NCBI GenBank assembly: GCA_037968835.1
Contig: JBBKWG010000110.1
Span: 1-15,562 of the forward strand
Direction of reading: 5' to 3'
Origin: JBBKWG01 sp037968835
GTDB taxonomy: Bacteria; Pseudomonadota; Alphaproteobacteria; Rhodobacterales; Rhodobacteraceae
Length of the DNA stretch: 15,562 nucleotides
A program made the position numbers and the translations under genes. Numbering within the stretch: position 1 is the stretch's first letter; each line of letters starts with the position of its first letter. Under the pieces are notes generated by a model. That model ran no database searches. It was not told where the DNA came from and saw nothing but the letters and a program-made list of their open reading frames with translations. Shown here in pieces: positions 1 through 7,456 of this stretch.

Positions 1-1098
1 GCGGCGGGGATATTCTGGGGCAGCCTCGCGGCCTCTTTCCCTGCCCTGCAAGCCGATGCGGGACTAAGCGACAGCGCCTTCGGCCTCGCGCTTGGTGCTA
101 TGGCGCTGGCGGCGTTGCCTGTGATGCGCGTCTTCGGCCACTGGCTGGACCGGATCGAACCCTTCGCGATCCCGCTGGCAATGGCAGCCTTCGCGCTCGG
201 CACTCTGATGCTGCCGATCATGCCCGGTCTCTGGGGTCTGGTCGCCGCCTTCGCAGTCACCGGCGGCGCTTCGGGCGCGCTCGACATCGCGCTGAACAAC
301 CGCACCGCCCGCGTCGAAAGATCAACCGGTGCCCGCCTTTTCAACCGCACCCACGCGCTGTTCCCCGCCGCCAGTCTTGCCGCAAGCGCGGTGGCAGGCT
401 GGGCGCGGGGCGCAGGCGTCGGATTGCTGGCGATCTTCCTGATCGTCGCCACCATCATCGTGATCGCGGCCCTGACAGAATGGAAGGCCGGCGGCCATGT
501 CAGACCAGCCCCACGCGACGCCGTGCCACAAAAAGCTCGGCTCAAAGGAGCGATCCTGATCCTTGCCGCGATCGCCGCAGCGGGCGCGTTTCAGGAGGCG
601 GCATCTCAGGGTTGGGCCGCGATATTTGTCGAGAATGTCCGCAACGGCACGCCATTCATGGCCGGGTTGGCACCGGCTGCATTCACCTTGGGCCTGACTG
701 TCGGACGCCTGCTTGCCCATGAAGTCGAGCATAAAATTGCGGCGATCAGTGCTGTGCGGGTCGCCGCCATCGCCGCCGCAGCCGGCTTTGCCATCGTCGC
801 GTCGGGCGTGCCTTTGTCGCTCACTCTGGTGGCGTTCTTCGTTGCCGGTATGGGCGCGGGACCGGTCGAACCCGCAGTCTTCCGCGCCGTCGCCACCCGC
901 AAGGACGGACCTGCGCGCGGCCCGGCGCTCGCTGCCGTCACGGCGGTCGCTTACCTCGGTTACCTGCTCAGCCCGCCTCTGTTGGGGTTCGTCGCCGACG
1001 GGTTCGGGTTCGTCGCGCTCTGGGGCGTCTGCGCTGCTGTCGCCGTTTTGGTCTTCGGGCTTGCGTCCCGCCTCGGCATCAGCACCGCATCGCGCTAA
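1..1098 (+). CDS. MFS transporter, YbjJ-like (5' end outside window)
   Basis: Open from the first base in frame 1 to TAA at 1096-1098, giving 365 visible residues. The true start lies upstream; given a family length near 390 residues, perhaps 20-30 residues are missing. The protein is almost entirely hydrophobic and alternates membrane segments with short basic loops, as in 12-helix major facilitator transporters of the inner membrane. The stretch around residues 97-125 (D-I-A-L-N-N, then V-E-R, then N-R-T-H-A-L-F) resembles the conserved D-x-A-M-N...V-E-R...H-A-L-F pattern of YbjJ-like MFS proteins. The substrate cannot be read from sequence. It converges on the hydroxyacid dehydrogenase gene, and the two stop codons overlap by 4 nt. 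Family confidence is high; specificity is unknown. Confidence 0.85.
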   Translation, partial: AAGIFWGSLAASFPALQADAGLSDSAFGLALGAMALAALPVMRVFGHWLDRIEPFAIPLAMAAFALGTLMLPIMPGLWGLVAAFAVTGGASGALDIALNNRTARVERSTGARLFNRTHALFPAASLAASAVAGWARGAGVGLLAIFLIVATIIVIAALTEWKAGGHVRPAPRDAVPQKARLKGAILILAAIAAAGAFQEAASQGWAAIFVENVRNGTPFMAGLAPAAFTLGLTVGRLLAHEVEHKIAAISAVRVAAIAAAAGFAIVASGVPLSLTLVAFFVAGMGAGPVEPAVFRAVATRKDGPARGPALAAVTAVAYLGYLLSPPLLGFVADGFGFVALWGVCAAVAVLVFGLASRLGISTASR

Positions 1099-2054
1099 AC
1101 GGCGTTGGGCAATGCGCGGCCCTCGGTCCAAGCCACGAGGTTGGCGACCGCCATCAATCCCATGTCCTCGCGCACACTCAGCGTCGACGTTCCCATGTGC
1201 GGCAGCAGCGTCACGTTATCCATCGCGATCAGGGCCTCCGGAACGACCGGCTCGTGTTCATAAACGTCCAGCCCCGCGCCCGCGATCTGCCCTGCGCGCA
1301 GTGCCGCGATCAGTGCGGTTTCGTCCACGACATCGCCGCGTGCGATGTTGATGAGGATGGCGTGTGACTGCATCGCTTCCAACGCGGTTGCGTCGATGAT
1401 GTGGTGCGTTTCGCAGGTGGCAGGGACAGCCACGACGACGATGTCGGCCCCAGCGCAGACGTCGTGAAGCTTTGATAGCTGTTGCGCCGGAACGCCCACA
1501 TCCGCGACTTTCGAGCGGTTGAAGAACACCACATTCATCCCGAACCCGGCGTGAGCCCGCCGCGCGATAGCCTTGCCGATCCGTCCCATTCCGACGATGC
1601 CGAGTGTAAGTCCCGAGACGTGCATTCCGAGCAGTTGCGTAGGATGCCAACCGGCCCAGTCACCAGCGCGCACCATGCGTTCGCCCTCGCCCGCGCGGCG
1701 GCACGTCATCAGGATCAACGTCATTGCAATGTCGGCGGTCGCATCGGTAACAGCGCCGGGTGTGTTGGAGACCACGATGCCCCGCAACCGGGCCGAAGCA
1801 ACGTCTATGTGGTTCACACCGACACCGAAATTGGCAAGGATCTTCGTGCGTGGTGCGGCGACCAGATCGAACGTCGCGGTGCCAAGCGGATCGCGCAGCG
1901 TTGGCAGGATGGCGTCGAAGTCGCCAAGCGCCGCAACCATTTCGTCGCACGTCATCGGGTCGGTTTCAGATCGAACGGTGACATCGAAAAGGGACGGCAC
2001 AGCATCGACGACACGGCTCGGCAAAGGGCGTGTGATAAGCAGTCGATGGCTCAA
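1095..2054 (-). CDS. D-isomer-specific 2-hydroxyacid dehydrogenase (glyoxylate/hydroxypyruvate reductase type)
   Basis: A 319-residue cytoplasmic oxidoreductase that should interconvert 2-oxoacids and D-2-hydroxyacids, probably glyoxylate or hydroxypyruvate. The Rossmann motif G-M-G-R-I-G is at 155-160. The catalytic triad is R239 (in I-A-R-G-D), E268 (Y-E-H-E-P) and H286 (L-P-H-M-G). These positions sit one residue before those known from D-glycerate dehydrogenase (R240/E269/H287), which supports full activity. The end of the second Rossmann strand reads F-F-N-R-S, with Arg rather than an acidic residue, so NADPH preference is inferred. The start is TTG at 2052-2054, overlapping the csaA stop as TTGA. 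No ATG lies close enough to preserve the N-terminal strand, and the Shine-Dalgarno is weak (a G5 run about 9 nt away), so coupling to csaA is likely. Last gene of the proC operon. The exact substrate is uncertain. Confidence 0.9.
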   Translation of the reverse strand: MSHRLLITRPLPSRVVDAVPSLFDVTVRSETDPMTCDEMVAALGDFDAILPTLRDPLGTATFDLVAAPRTKILANFGVGVNHIDVASARLRGIVVSNTPGAVTDATADIAMTLILMTCRRAGEGERMVRAGDWAGWHPTQLLGMHVSGLTLGIVGMGRIGKAIARRAHAGFGMNVVFFNRSKVADVGVPAQQLSKLHDVCAGADIVVVAVPATCETHHIIDATALEAMQSHAILINIARGDVVDETALIAALRAGQIAGAGLDVYEHEPVVPEALIAMDNVTLLPHMGTSTLSVREDMGLMAVANLVAWTEGRALPNAV

Positions 2055-2386
2055 AACAGTCGGCCCCCAAGAGGCACATCCTTGTCGGGCACCAGAAGCA
2101 CGACTTCGCCATCGGCGTCGGGCACGCCGAGCACCAGCACCTCGGACATCACCTTGCCGATCTGGCGCGGCGGGAAGTTGACGACGGCCATGACCTTCTT
2201 TCCCGGCAACTCCTCTGTCGTGTAGTGCCGGGTGATCTGGGCCGAGGACTTTTTCTCTCCGATCTCAGGTCCGAAATCGACCCAGAGCTTGAACGCGGGC
2301 TTGCGGGCTTCGGGAAAGGGTTCCGCGCGGGTGATGACGCCGACGCGAATGTCGACTTTGAGGAAATCGTCAAAGCTGATGGTCAT
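2051..2386 (-). CDS. csaA: tRNA-binding / chaperone-like protein CsaA
   Basis: A 111-residue single-domain OB-fold protein of the CsaA / EMAP-II-like tRNA-binding family, normal length (about 110). Family segments are seen in order: K-V-D-I-R-V-G at 10-16, K-P-A-F-K-L-W-V-D-F-G at 29-39, S-S-A-Q-I-T at 47-52, V-N-F-P-P-R-Q-I-G-K at 69-78 and the C-terminal V-P-L-G-G-R-L-F. CsaA in Bacillus was described as a secretion-related chaperone, and homologues bind tRNA; the physiological role in alphaproteobacteria is not settled. ATG at 2384-2386 overlaps the proC stop as ATGA. TGA at 2051-2053 overlaps the TTG start of the next gene, so the gene is coupled on both sides. Confidence 0.93.
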   Translation of the reverse strand: MTISFDDFLKVDIRVGVITRAEPFPEARKPAFKLWVDFGPEIGEKKSSAQITRHYTTEELPGKKVMAVVNFPPRQIGKVMSEVLVLGVPDADGEVVLLVPDKDVPLGGRLF

Positions 2387-3195
2387 TTCCCAAGCTCCCG
2401 ACTGCGGTTGGCGGCGGCCGCTATGGCCTTTTTCAGTAGCGCCGGAAAGCCATTGGTTTCATCCATCAGCACCTCCAGCGCGGCCTGCGTCGTGCCGTTC
2501 GGACTGGTCACGTTGACGCGAAGCTGCCCCGGATTCTCATCGGCCTGTTCGGCCAGCGCGCCCGCACCAGCGACCGTGGCGCGCGCCAGTTGCAGCGCCA
2601 GTTCCGGCGCGAGACCTTCGGCCACTCCGGCTTGCGCCATGGTTTCGATCAGGTGGAACACGTAGGCGGGTCCGGAACCGGACACGGCGGTCACCGCGTC
2701 CATCTGCGCCTCGTCATCAAGGCGAACCGTCTGACCGACAACGGACAGCAACGATTCGGCCTGCTGTAATTTCGTTTCGCCGACCAGATCGTTGCCGATA
2801 AGCGCGGTGATTCCGCGCCCGATTGCCGCTGGCGTATTCGGCATCGCCCGTATGATCGGGGTCCGCGCGCCCAGCGACGTTGCGAAATGTGCGATCGTGG
2901 TCCCTGCGGCAACCGACAGGAAAACAGTTGTCCTGTCCCCCAGCGCCTGCATCGACGGCAAGGCGTCGCCCATCATCTGCGGCTTCACGGCCACAATGGC
3001 GATGGCGGGATCGCCCGGTAGCGCGGCGTTCAGGTGAACCGGCAGGCCCTGAAGCCAGTCCGAGGGGTTCGGGTCGATCACCCAGACCGCATTGGGATCA
3101 AGTCCTCCCTTCAGCCAACCCGCCAGCATCGCGCCGCCCATCTTGCCGCAGCCCAGAAGAACGAGGCCGCGCGTGGTGATATCTCCGAAGTCCAT
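2383..3195 (-). CDS. proC: Pyrroline-5-carboxylate reductase
   Basis: 270 residues, the usual length. Catalyses the NAD(P)H-dependent reduction of 1-pyrroline-5-carboxylate to L-proline, the last step of proline synthesis, in the cytoplasm. The N-terminal Rossmann motif G-C-G-K-M-G is at 15-20, A-V-K-P-Q at 69-73 and R-A-M-P-N-T-P-A at 116-123. The C-terminal dimerisation domain carries S-G-S-G-P-A-Y at 172-178 and the P5CR signature V-T-S-P-N-G-T-T at 229-236. ATG at 3193-3195 has a strong GGGAGG (3203-3208) 7 nt upstream. It heads a three-gene operon with csaA and the hydroxyacid dehydrogenase. A terminator upstream (3262-3296) implies its own promoter in the roughly 65 nt before the start, but I see no clear -35/-10 pair there. 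Confidence 0.97.
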   Translation of the reverse strand: MDFGDITTRGLVLLGCGKMGGAMLAGWLKGGLDPNAVWVIDPNPSDWLQGLPVHLNAALPGDPAIAIVAVKPQMMGDALPSMQALGDRTTVFLSVAAGTTIAHFATSLGARTPIIRAMPNTPAAIGRGITALIGNDLVGETKLQQAESLLSVVGQTVRLDDEAQMDAVTAVSGSGPAYVFHLIETMAQAGVAEGLAPELALQLARATVAGAGALAEQADENPGQLRVNVTSPNGTTQAALEVLMDETNGFPALLKKAIAAAANRSRELGK

Positions 3196-3202
3196 GGATT
3201 CG

Positions 3203-3208
3203 CCTCCC
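3203..3208 (-). promoter_or_regulatory. Ribosome binding site of proC
   Basis: GGGAGG on the minus strand, 7 nt before the proC ATG. It is the strongest Shine-Dalgarno in the operon and fits proC being the first cistron, with the two downstream genes translated by coupling. Confidence 0.7.
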
Positions 3209-3261
3209 GTTTCACTGTCTGCTTACGGGATTCGGCTGGGAAATTGAAAGTGACGCGACGA

Positions 3262-3296
3262 ACAAAAAACCGGACCGCTTAATGGCGATCCGGTTT
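3262..3296 (-). terminator. Factor-independent terminator between ybjN and proC
   Basis: A 12-bp inverted repeat (3267-3278 with 3285-3296) and a 6-nt loop. On the minus strand the one non-Watson-Crick position becomes a G-U pair, so the RNA stem is continuous, and the T-rich tract formed by the bases just below the stem (3264-3269 are all A on the plus strand) follows it. On the plus strand the same position is a C-A mismatch and the trailing T tract is broken. Orientation therefore favours ending the ybjN transcript before proC. Confidence 0.8.
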
Positions 3297-3363
3297 CTTG
3301 TCCGTGTCCGCAGGCCGGGGGGTGGCCCTTATACGCGCGGACGCGGCTATGAGAGTGGCGGGC

Positions 3364-3867
3364 TCAGGCCCGGCCGTAGGCTTCGGCGATTGCAATCTGC
3401 ATGGCCTGTGCCGGCGTATTGTCCGCCCAGGCCACCAGTTGAAACGCCGGATAAAAACGTTCCGCGGACATTACCGCAGCACGTATCATTGTGTCTATCT
3501 GTTCTGCGCCGGCGACCTGTTCGCCGGCAAGAACCAGCCCGTAGCGCCACACCATCAGCTTCTGAGCGGCCCAATACGTAAACGCGCCGGCCCAGCACAT
3601 GTCGTTGGCCGCGTTCAACGTCTCGAACAGCGCCGACAAACGCTCTGCGGGCGGCTCCATCTCGAATGTGCAGATCAGGCGAAGGGTTTCGTCCCGCGCC
3701 GACCAGGCAAGCGTGATCGAATAGGTCCGCCACTGCCCCTCGACCGCCATCGCGATCTGATCATCGGCGACCCGGTCAAAATCCCACTCGTGGTGCTCGG
3801 CCAAGTGTTCGACGATATCAATTGGGTGAAGTTCATCGGTCGAGAAATACTGCTCGGAAAGCGACAT
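3364..3867 (-). CDS. YbjN domain-containing protein
   Basis: A 167-residue soluble protein of the YbjN family (an all-alpha/beta domain related in fold to type III secretion chaperones), whose biochemical role is not established. Recognisable features are the early D-I-V-E-H-L segment, the central repetitive strands (Q-W-R-T-Y-S-I-T-L-A-W) and the L-N-A-A-N stretch followed by aromatic-rich strands. No signal peptide or membrane segment is visible. The chosen ATG is at 3865-3867, because GAGG (3874-3877) sits exactly 6 nt before it. An ATG 12 nt further up (3877-3879) has no Shine-Dalgarno and itself overlaps that GAGG. The gene is monocistronic, ending before a strong terminator. It is transcribed divergently from the enolase-superfamily gene. 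Confidence 0.85.
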   Translation of the reverse strand: MSLSEQYFSTDELHPIDIVEHLAEHHEWDFDRVADDQIAMAVEGQWRTYSITLAWSARDETLRLICTFEMEPPAERLSALFETLNAANDMCWAGAFTYWAAQKLMVWRYGLVLAGEQVAGAEQIDTMIRAAVMSAERFYPAFQLVAWADNTPAQAMQIAIAEAYGRA

Positions 3868-3873
3868 GCGCGG

Positions 3874-3877
3874 CCTC
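3874..3877 (-). promoter_or_regulatory. Ribosome binding site deciding the ybjN start
   Basis: GAGG on the minus strand, spaced 6 nt from the ATG at 3865-3867. It overlaps the alternative ATG at 3877-3879 and so cannot serve it; this selects the shorter 167-residue product. Confidence 0.6.
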
Positions 3878-4065
3878 ATGTGTTGTTGCTTGGCGGCGTC
3901 TGACGTCCACCACAGCTAGGTGCCTGCTCTAGGTTCGGCGGTTATTACCATCCGTCCGTACAATATATGGTGTGCGCAAAGGCGGGGCCTGTAAAGGTCT
4001 AATTTGTGAAATTTTGCTTCGTGCGTCCCAAAGGTGTCGTACCAAGGCGGTAAGGCAACGCGACC

Positions 4066-4072
4066 AAAAGGA
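4066..4072 (+). promoter_or_regulatory. Ribosome binding site deciding the start of the enolase-superfamily gene
   Basis: AAAAGGA ends 7 nt before GTG at 4080. The reading frame stays open further upstream to a GTG at 3972, but those extra 36 residues are basic, low in family-like content and lack a comparable site. Confidence 0.65.
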
Positions 4073-4079
4073 AATCAGC

Positions 4080-5168
4080 GTGAGCAGAATATCCGACGTC
4101 GAACAGCGAATATTTCAGGTTCCTCTGGATGAGGTGCTGAGCGACGCCAAACACGGCGACCACACCCACTTTGAATTGGTGACGGTCACTGTCGGGACGG
4201 ACGACGGGCTGGAGGGCACCGGTTACACTTATACTGGCGGGCGTGGTGGGCGATCTGTCTGGGCCATGATCAAACACGATCTCGCGCCGTTTCTGATTGG
4301 CAAGGATGCGGGTCCGGTCGAAGACCTGCACGATGCCATGCAGTGGCACATGCATTATGTCGCGCGGGGCGGCATCGCGTCGTTCGCAATCTCGGCCATC
4401 GACATCGCGCTGTGGGACATCCGATGCAAGCGGCTGGGTCTGCCATTGTCGGAAGTCGTGGGCGGTGCATCGAACCGGTGCCACGCCTATTGCGGCGGAA
4501 TCGATCTGAATTTCTCGCTTGAAAAACTGCTGGATCAGACGCGCGGCTATCTGGCGCGTGGCTTCAACGGCATCAAGATCAAGATCGGCCAGCCCGATCT
4601 TGCTGATGATATTGCCCGAATCGCGGCTGTGCGTGACCTGATCGGTCCGGACATCGCGTTCATGGTCGACGCCAATTACGCGATGAACGTCGATCAGGCG
4701 CTGATAGCCTGCGAGGCGTTCAAGCCTTTCGACCTGATGTGGTTTGAAGAGCCGATCATTCCCGATGATTATGCAGGTTATGGACGCATTGCGCGGGAAA
4801 GCGGAATGCCACTCGCGATGGGCGAGAACCTGCATACCGTCCACGAGTTTGAATATGCCTTCGCGCAGTCGCGGCTGTCATACATCCAGCCCGACGCGTC
4901 AAATTGCGGTGGAATCACCGGCTGGCTGCGTGTGGCTGCACTGGCGCGTGCCAACGGCATACCCGCGTGCAGCCACGGAATGCAGGAGCTCCACGTCTCA
5001 TTGGTGTCGGCGCAATCGAACGCTGGTTGGCTCGAGGTGCACTCCTTCCCGATCGACCGCTACACGACGCGCCCACTGGTCGTCGAAGACCACATGGCGG
5101 TCGCGCCGCAAACCCCCGGAACCGGCGTCACGTTCGATTGGGAAAGACTGGCTGAATTCGAAGTCTAG
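4080..5168 (+). CDS. Mandelate racemase / muconate lactonizing enzyme family protein (enolase superfamily, MR subgroup)
   Basis: 362 residues from GTG, the usual size. The N-terminal capping domain (about 1-125) is followed by a TIM barrel. All catalytic positions of the mandelate racemase subgroup are present: the K-x-K pair K166/K168 (in I-K-I-K-I-G), metal ligands D197, E223 and E249, the His-Asp dyad H299 and D272, and E319. Each lies exactly two residues after its counterpart in Pseudomonas putida mandelate racemase (164/166, 195, 221, 247, 297, 270, 317). The family binds Mg2+ and abstracts the proton alpha to a carboxylate; most members are acid-sugar dehydratases, others racemases or lactone cycloisomerases. 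The substrate is not readable here. The gene stands alone with no sugar transporter, aldolase or regulator beside it. Its stop interlocks with that of ubiK. Confidence 0.9.
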   Translation: MSRISDVEQRIFQVPLDEVLSDAKHGDHTHFELVTVTVGTDDGLEGTGYTYTGGRGGRSVWAMIKHDLAPFLIGKDAGPVEDLHDAMQWHMHYVARGGIASFAISAIDIALWDIRCKRLGLPLSEVVGGASNRCHAYCGGIDLNFSLEKLLDQTRGYLARGFNGIKIKIGQPDLADDIARIAAVRDLIGPDIAFMVDANYAMNVDQALIACEAFKPFDLMWFEEPIIPDDYAGYGRIARESGMPLAMGENLHTVHEFEYAFAQSRLSYIQPDASNCGGITGWLRVAALARANGIPACSHGMQELHVSLVSAQSNAGWLEVHSFPIDRYTTRPLVVEDHMAVAPQTPGTGVTFDWERLAEFEV

Positions 5169-5419
5169 GCGTTCGACTTCGACGCCGCCTCAACAGCGTC
5201 CAGCCGCGTCTTCAGCGCCTCGTTTTCTTCGCGCGCCTTCTGGGCCATTGCCCGAACCGCATCGAATTCCTCGCGCGTCACAAAGTCACGGTCGGCAAGC
5301 CAGCGATCGACGAGACCCTTCATGGCCGTCTCAGCCTCGTCCTTGGCGCCTTGCGCGACGCCCATCGCGTTGGTCATAAGCTGCGAGATATCGTCGAAAA
5401 TCTTGTTGCGGGTTTGCAT
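5165..5419 (-). CDS. ubiK: Ubiquinone biosynthesis accessory factor UbiK (BMFP domain)
   Basis: An 84-residue protein of the UbiK/YqiC (BMFP) family, normal length. The N-terminal amphipathic half contains the conserved D-D-I-S-Q-L-M and A-K-D-E-A-E-T segments. From about residue 47 (T-R-E-E-F-D-A-V) to 78 it forms a charged coiled coil, matching the trimer-forming C-terminus of the family. UbiK assists the cytoplasmic UbiJ-containing complex that makes ubiquinone, and homologues interact with membranes. ATG at 5417-5419 follows GGAGG with 5-nt spacing. It is divergent from lgt, a pairing I believe is common in this group. It converges on the mandelate-racemase-type gene, with both stop codons read from the same CTAG. 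Confidence 0.9.
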   Translation of the reverse strand: MQTRNKIFDDISQLMTNAMGVAQGAKDEAETAMKGLVDRWLADRDFVTREEFDAVRAMAQKAREENEALKTRLDAVEAASKSNA

Positions 5420-5445
5420 GGGGCCTCCGGGCGTTGCTGCTTGAT

Positions 5446-5475
5446 TCTATATGGCGTCACCGGGACCATTCGCAA
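5446..5475 (-). promoter_or_regulatory. Candidate ubiK promoter
   Basis: On the minus strand, TTGCGA (5470-5475) and TATAGA (5446-5451) are separated by 18 nt, with the -10 about 27 nt before the ubiK start. The match to the sigma70-type consensus is moderate, 4 of 6 in each box. It lies in the 94-nt divergent region shared with lgt. No equally good box pair is visible for lgt. Confidence 0.4.
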
Positions 5476-5513
5476 GGTTGACGCCGCGCAGAGCCACTGT
5501 CACCAGATGAGCG

Positions 5514-6398
5514 ATGATATTCGCGATTCCCTTCCCCGACATTTCGCCGACGCTGGTCGAGATCCCGCTTGGTCCGATCACTCTGGCCATCCGCTGGTAT
5601 GCGCTTGCCTACATTGCCGGGATAATACTTGGCGTCTGGATAGCCAGCCGTGCGATTGCGCGTCCGGGCCTTTGGCGTCGCGAAACGCCGCCGATGACCC
5701 GCGCCGATCTGGATGATTTCGTTACCTGGCTGATCCTCGGTATCATACTGGGCGGGCGGCTTGGCTATGTCATCTTCTACGAACCCGCGCATTTCCTGGC
5801 CAACCCGGGCGATATACCCAAGGTCTGGCAGGGCGGTATGTCCTTTCACGGTGGTGCCATTGGCGTGGCGCTTGCGGCTTTGATCTTCGTGATCCGGCGA
5901 AATATCCCCGCTGCTGGCATGGCCGATCTGATCGCGCTTTGCACGCCGCCCGGATTGCTGTTCGGTCGGCTCGCCAATTTCATCAATGCCGAATTGTGGG
6001 GCCGTCCAACCGACGTGCCCTGGGCCGTCGTCTTTCCCGGCACGAGCGCGCAGAATTGCCTTGGTGTCGAAGGACTTTGCGCGCGCCATCCGTCGCAGCT
6101 TTATGAGGCCGGACTTGAAGGCTTGCTGCTGGGGCTTGTCCTGCTGTGGCTGGCTTTCGCTCGGGGTTGGCTAAGAAAGCCCGGCGCGATCTGCGGATTG
6201 TTCTTGGCGGGCTATGGTGCGGCACGGTTCTTTGTCGAGTATTTCCGCGTGGCCGACGAGCAATTCGTGACCACCGAGAATCCGCTGGGCCGGGTTCTGT
6301 TCGTCGGTGATTTCGGTCTGTCCATGGGGCAGTTGCTTTCGCTGCCGATGTTCCTCGGTGGCGTCATCATCGTGATCGTGGCCATGCGACGCGCATGA
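5514..6398 (+). CDS. lgt: Phosphatidylglycerol--prolipoprotein diacylglyceryl transferase
   Basis: A 294-residue inner-membrane enzyme that transfers diacylglycerol from phosphatidylglycerol to the lipobox cysteine of prolipoproteins, the first step of lipoprotein maturation. About seven hydrophobic segments are visible. Family motifs: W-Q-G-G-M-S-F-H-G-G at 105-114 (H112 equals E. coli H103), the signature G-R-L-A-N-F-I-N-A-E at 151-160 (R152 and N155 equal E. coli R143 and N146), H-P-S-Q-L-Y-E at 192-198, and R238/E242 in R-F-F-V-E, matching essential R239/E243. ATG at 5514 gives the typical short M-x-F-A-I-P-F-P opening but has little Shine-Dalgarno support. The gene overlaps the next by 4 nt (ATGA at 6395-6398). 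Confidence 0.97.
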   Translation: MIFAIPFPDISPTLVEIPLGPITLAIRWYALAYIAGIILGVWIASRAIARPGLWRRETPPMTRADLDDFVTWLILGIILGGRLGYVIFYEPAHFLANPGDIPKVWQGGMSFHGGAIGVALAALIFVIRRNIPAAGMADLIALCTPPGLLFGRLANFINAELWGRPTDVPWAVVFPGTSAQNCLGVEGLCARHPSQLYEAGLEGLLLGLVLLWLAFARGWLRKPGAICGLFLAGYGAARFFVEYFRVADEQFVTTENPLGRVLFVGDFGLSMGQLLSLPMFLGGVIIVIVAMRRA

Positions 6399-7456
6399 CT
6401 CCGCTGGCCGAGATTTTGGCCGCCCGGATTCGCGTCGATGGCCCCATCAGCATTGCGACCTTCATGACAGACTGCCTGATGCATCCGACGCATGGATATT
6501 ATTCGACCCGCGATCCTTTCGGTCGCGCAGGCGATTTCACCACCGCGCCAGAGATTAGCCAGATGTTCGGCGAACTCGTCGGGCTGGCTATGGCGCAGGC
6601 GTGGATGGATCGGGGCGCACCGTCGGCGATTCGTCTGGTGGAGCTTGGCCCCGGACGCGGGACGCTGATGGCCGATATGTTGCGCGCCACGAAGGGTGTG
6701 CGGGGGTTTCACGCAGCAATCGACCTACACCTTGTGGAAACCTCGCCGGTGCTGCGCCAGCGCCAGAGCGACGCGATAGAGTTTCCGCTAACCCATCACG
6801 TCACGCTGGCGACGGTTCCGGATGGTCCGCTGTTTCTGGTGGGAAACGAATTCTTCGACGCCCTACCGATCCGTCAATTCGTGCGCGACGGAACCGGTTG
6901 GCGCGAGCGCGTGATTGGATTTCCGGGCAGTGAGCTGTGCTTTGGCCTGTCGGAACCGACCCGACTCGACGCTCTGAATGACCGGCTTGGCAATACGAAG
7001 GACAGCGACCTAGTCGAAATCTCGGACGCTGCCAGTTCGATTGCCACCGAGATTGGCGCCAGGATCGTCAGGGACGGCGGAGTCGCACTGATCATCGACT
7101 ACGGTGATTGGCGCTCGCTTGGCGATACGCTTCAGGCAGTTCGAGAACACGCCAAGGTGTCCCCGCTCGACACGCCGGGCGACGCCGATCTGACCGCCCA
7201 CGTCGATTTCGAGGCTTTGGCGCGGGCAGCCAGTCCAGCCAAAGTGACCAGACTGACGCCGCAAGGCGTGTTCCTTCAACGGCTTGGGATCGACACGCGC
7301 GCCGAGGCACTGGCCGAAAAGTTGTCGGGTGACGCTCTGACGTCGCATCTTGCCGCACATCGTCGCTTGACCGCCGCCGACGAAATGGGAACTGTCTTCA
7401 AAGCGATGGCAATATTTGCACCCGATACGCCAATACCGCCGGGCTTTGGCCCGTGA
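6395..7456 (+). CDS. MidA/NDUFAF7-family SAM-dependent methyltransferase (DUF185)
   Basis: A 353-residue class I methyltransferase of the MidA/NDUFAF7 family. Conserved segments in order: G-D-F-T-T-A-P-E-I-S-Q-M-F-G-E at 46-60, the SAM-binding glycine loop E-L-G-P-G-R-G-T at 83-90, G-N-E-F-F-D-A-L-P at 150-158, I-D-Y-G at 234-237, D-L-T-A-H-V-D-F at 265-272 and Q-G-V-F-L-Q-R-L-G at 290-298. The mitochondrial member NDUFAF7 dimethylates an arginine of a complex I subunit (NDUFS2) during assembly. A similar role on NuoD in bacteria is inference. The gene is coupled by ATGA to lgt and by GTGA to pgeF. No membrane segment or signal peptide is visible. Family call is firm; target unknown. Confidence 0.9.
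   Translation: MTPLAEILAARIRVDGPISIATFMTDCLMHPTHGYYSTRDPFGRAGDFTTAPEISQMFGELVGLAMAQAWMDRGAPSAIRLVELGPGRGTLMADMLRATKGVRGFHAAIDLHLVETSPVLRQRQSDAIEFPLTHHVTLATVPDGPLFLVGNEFFDALPIRQFVRDGTGWRERVIGFPGSELCFGLSEPTRLDALNDRLGNTKDSDLVEISDAASSIATEIGARIVRDGGVALIIDYGDWRSLGDTLQAVREHAKVSPLDTPGDADLTAHVDFEALARAASPAKVTRLTPQGVFLQRLGIDTRAEALAEKLSGDALTSHLAAHRRLTAADEMGTVFKAMAIFAPDTPIPPGFGP

Noticed and set aside
322..1131. 269-residue antisense frame across the MFS gene
   Set aside because: Its translation is rich in R, D, G and Q without any domain, as expected for the shadow of a GC-rich gene, and the plus-strand protein is clearly real.
3298..3903. 201-residue plus-strand frame opposite ybjN
   Set aside because: The ybjN frame has a supported start, a terminator behind it and family-like sequence. 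The opposite frame is a compositional shadow.
4034..4064. Stretch resembling the D-arm of a tRNA (CCAAGGCGGTAAGGCAACG), possibly a tRNA remnant or attachment site
   Set aside because: Only about 20 nt match the general tRNA pattern. No anticodon stem, T-arm or acceptor partner follows, and no integrase or direct repeat is visible.
3972..4079. Longer start (GTG at 3972) for the mandelate-racemase-type protein
   Set aside because: The extra 36 residues lack family similarity and a ribosome site, while AAAAGGA precedes GTG 4080 at ideal spacing.
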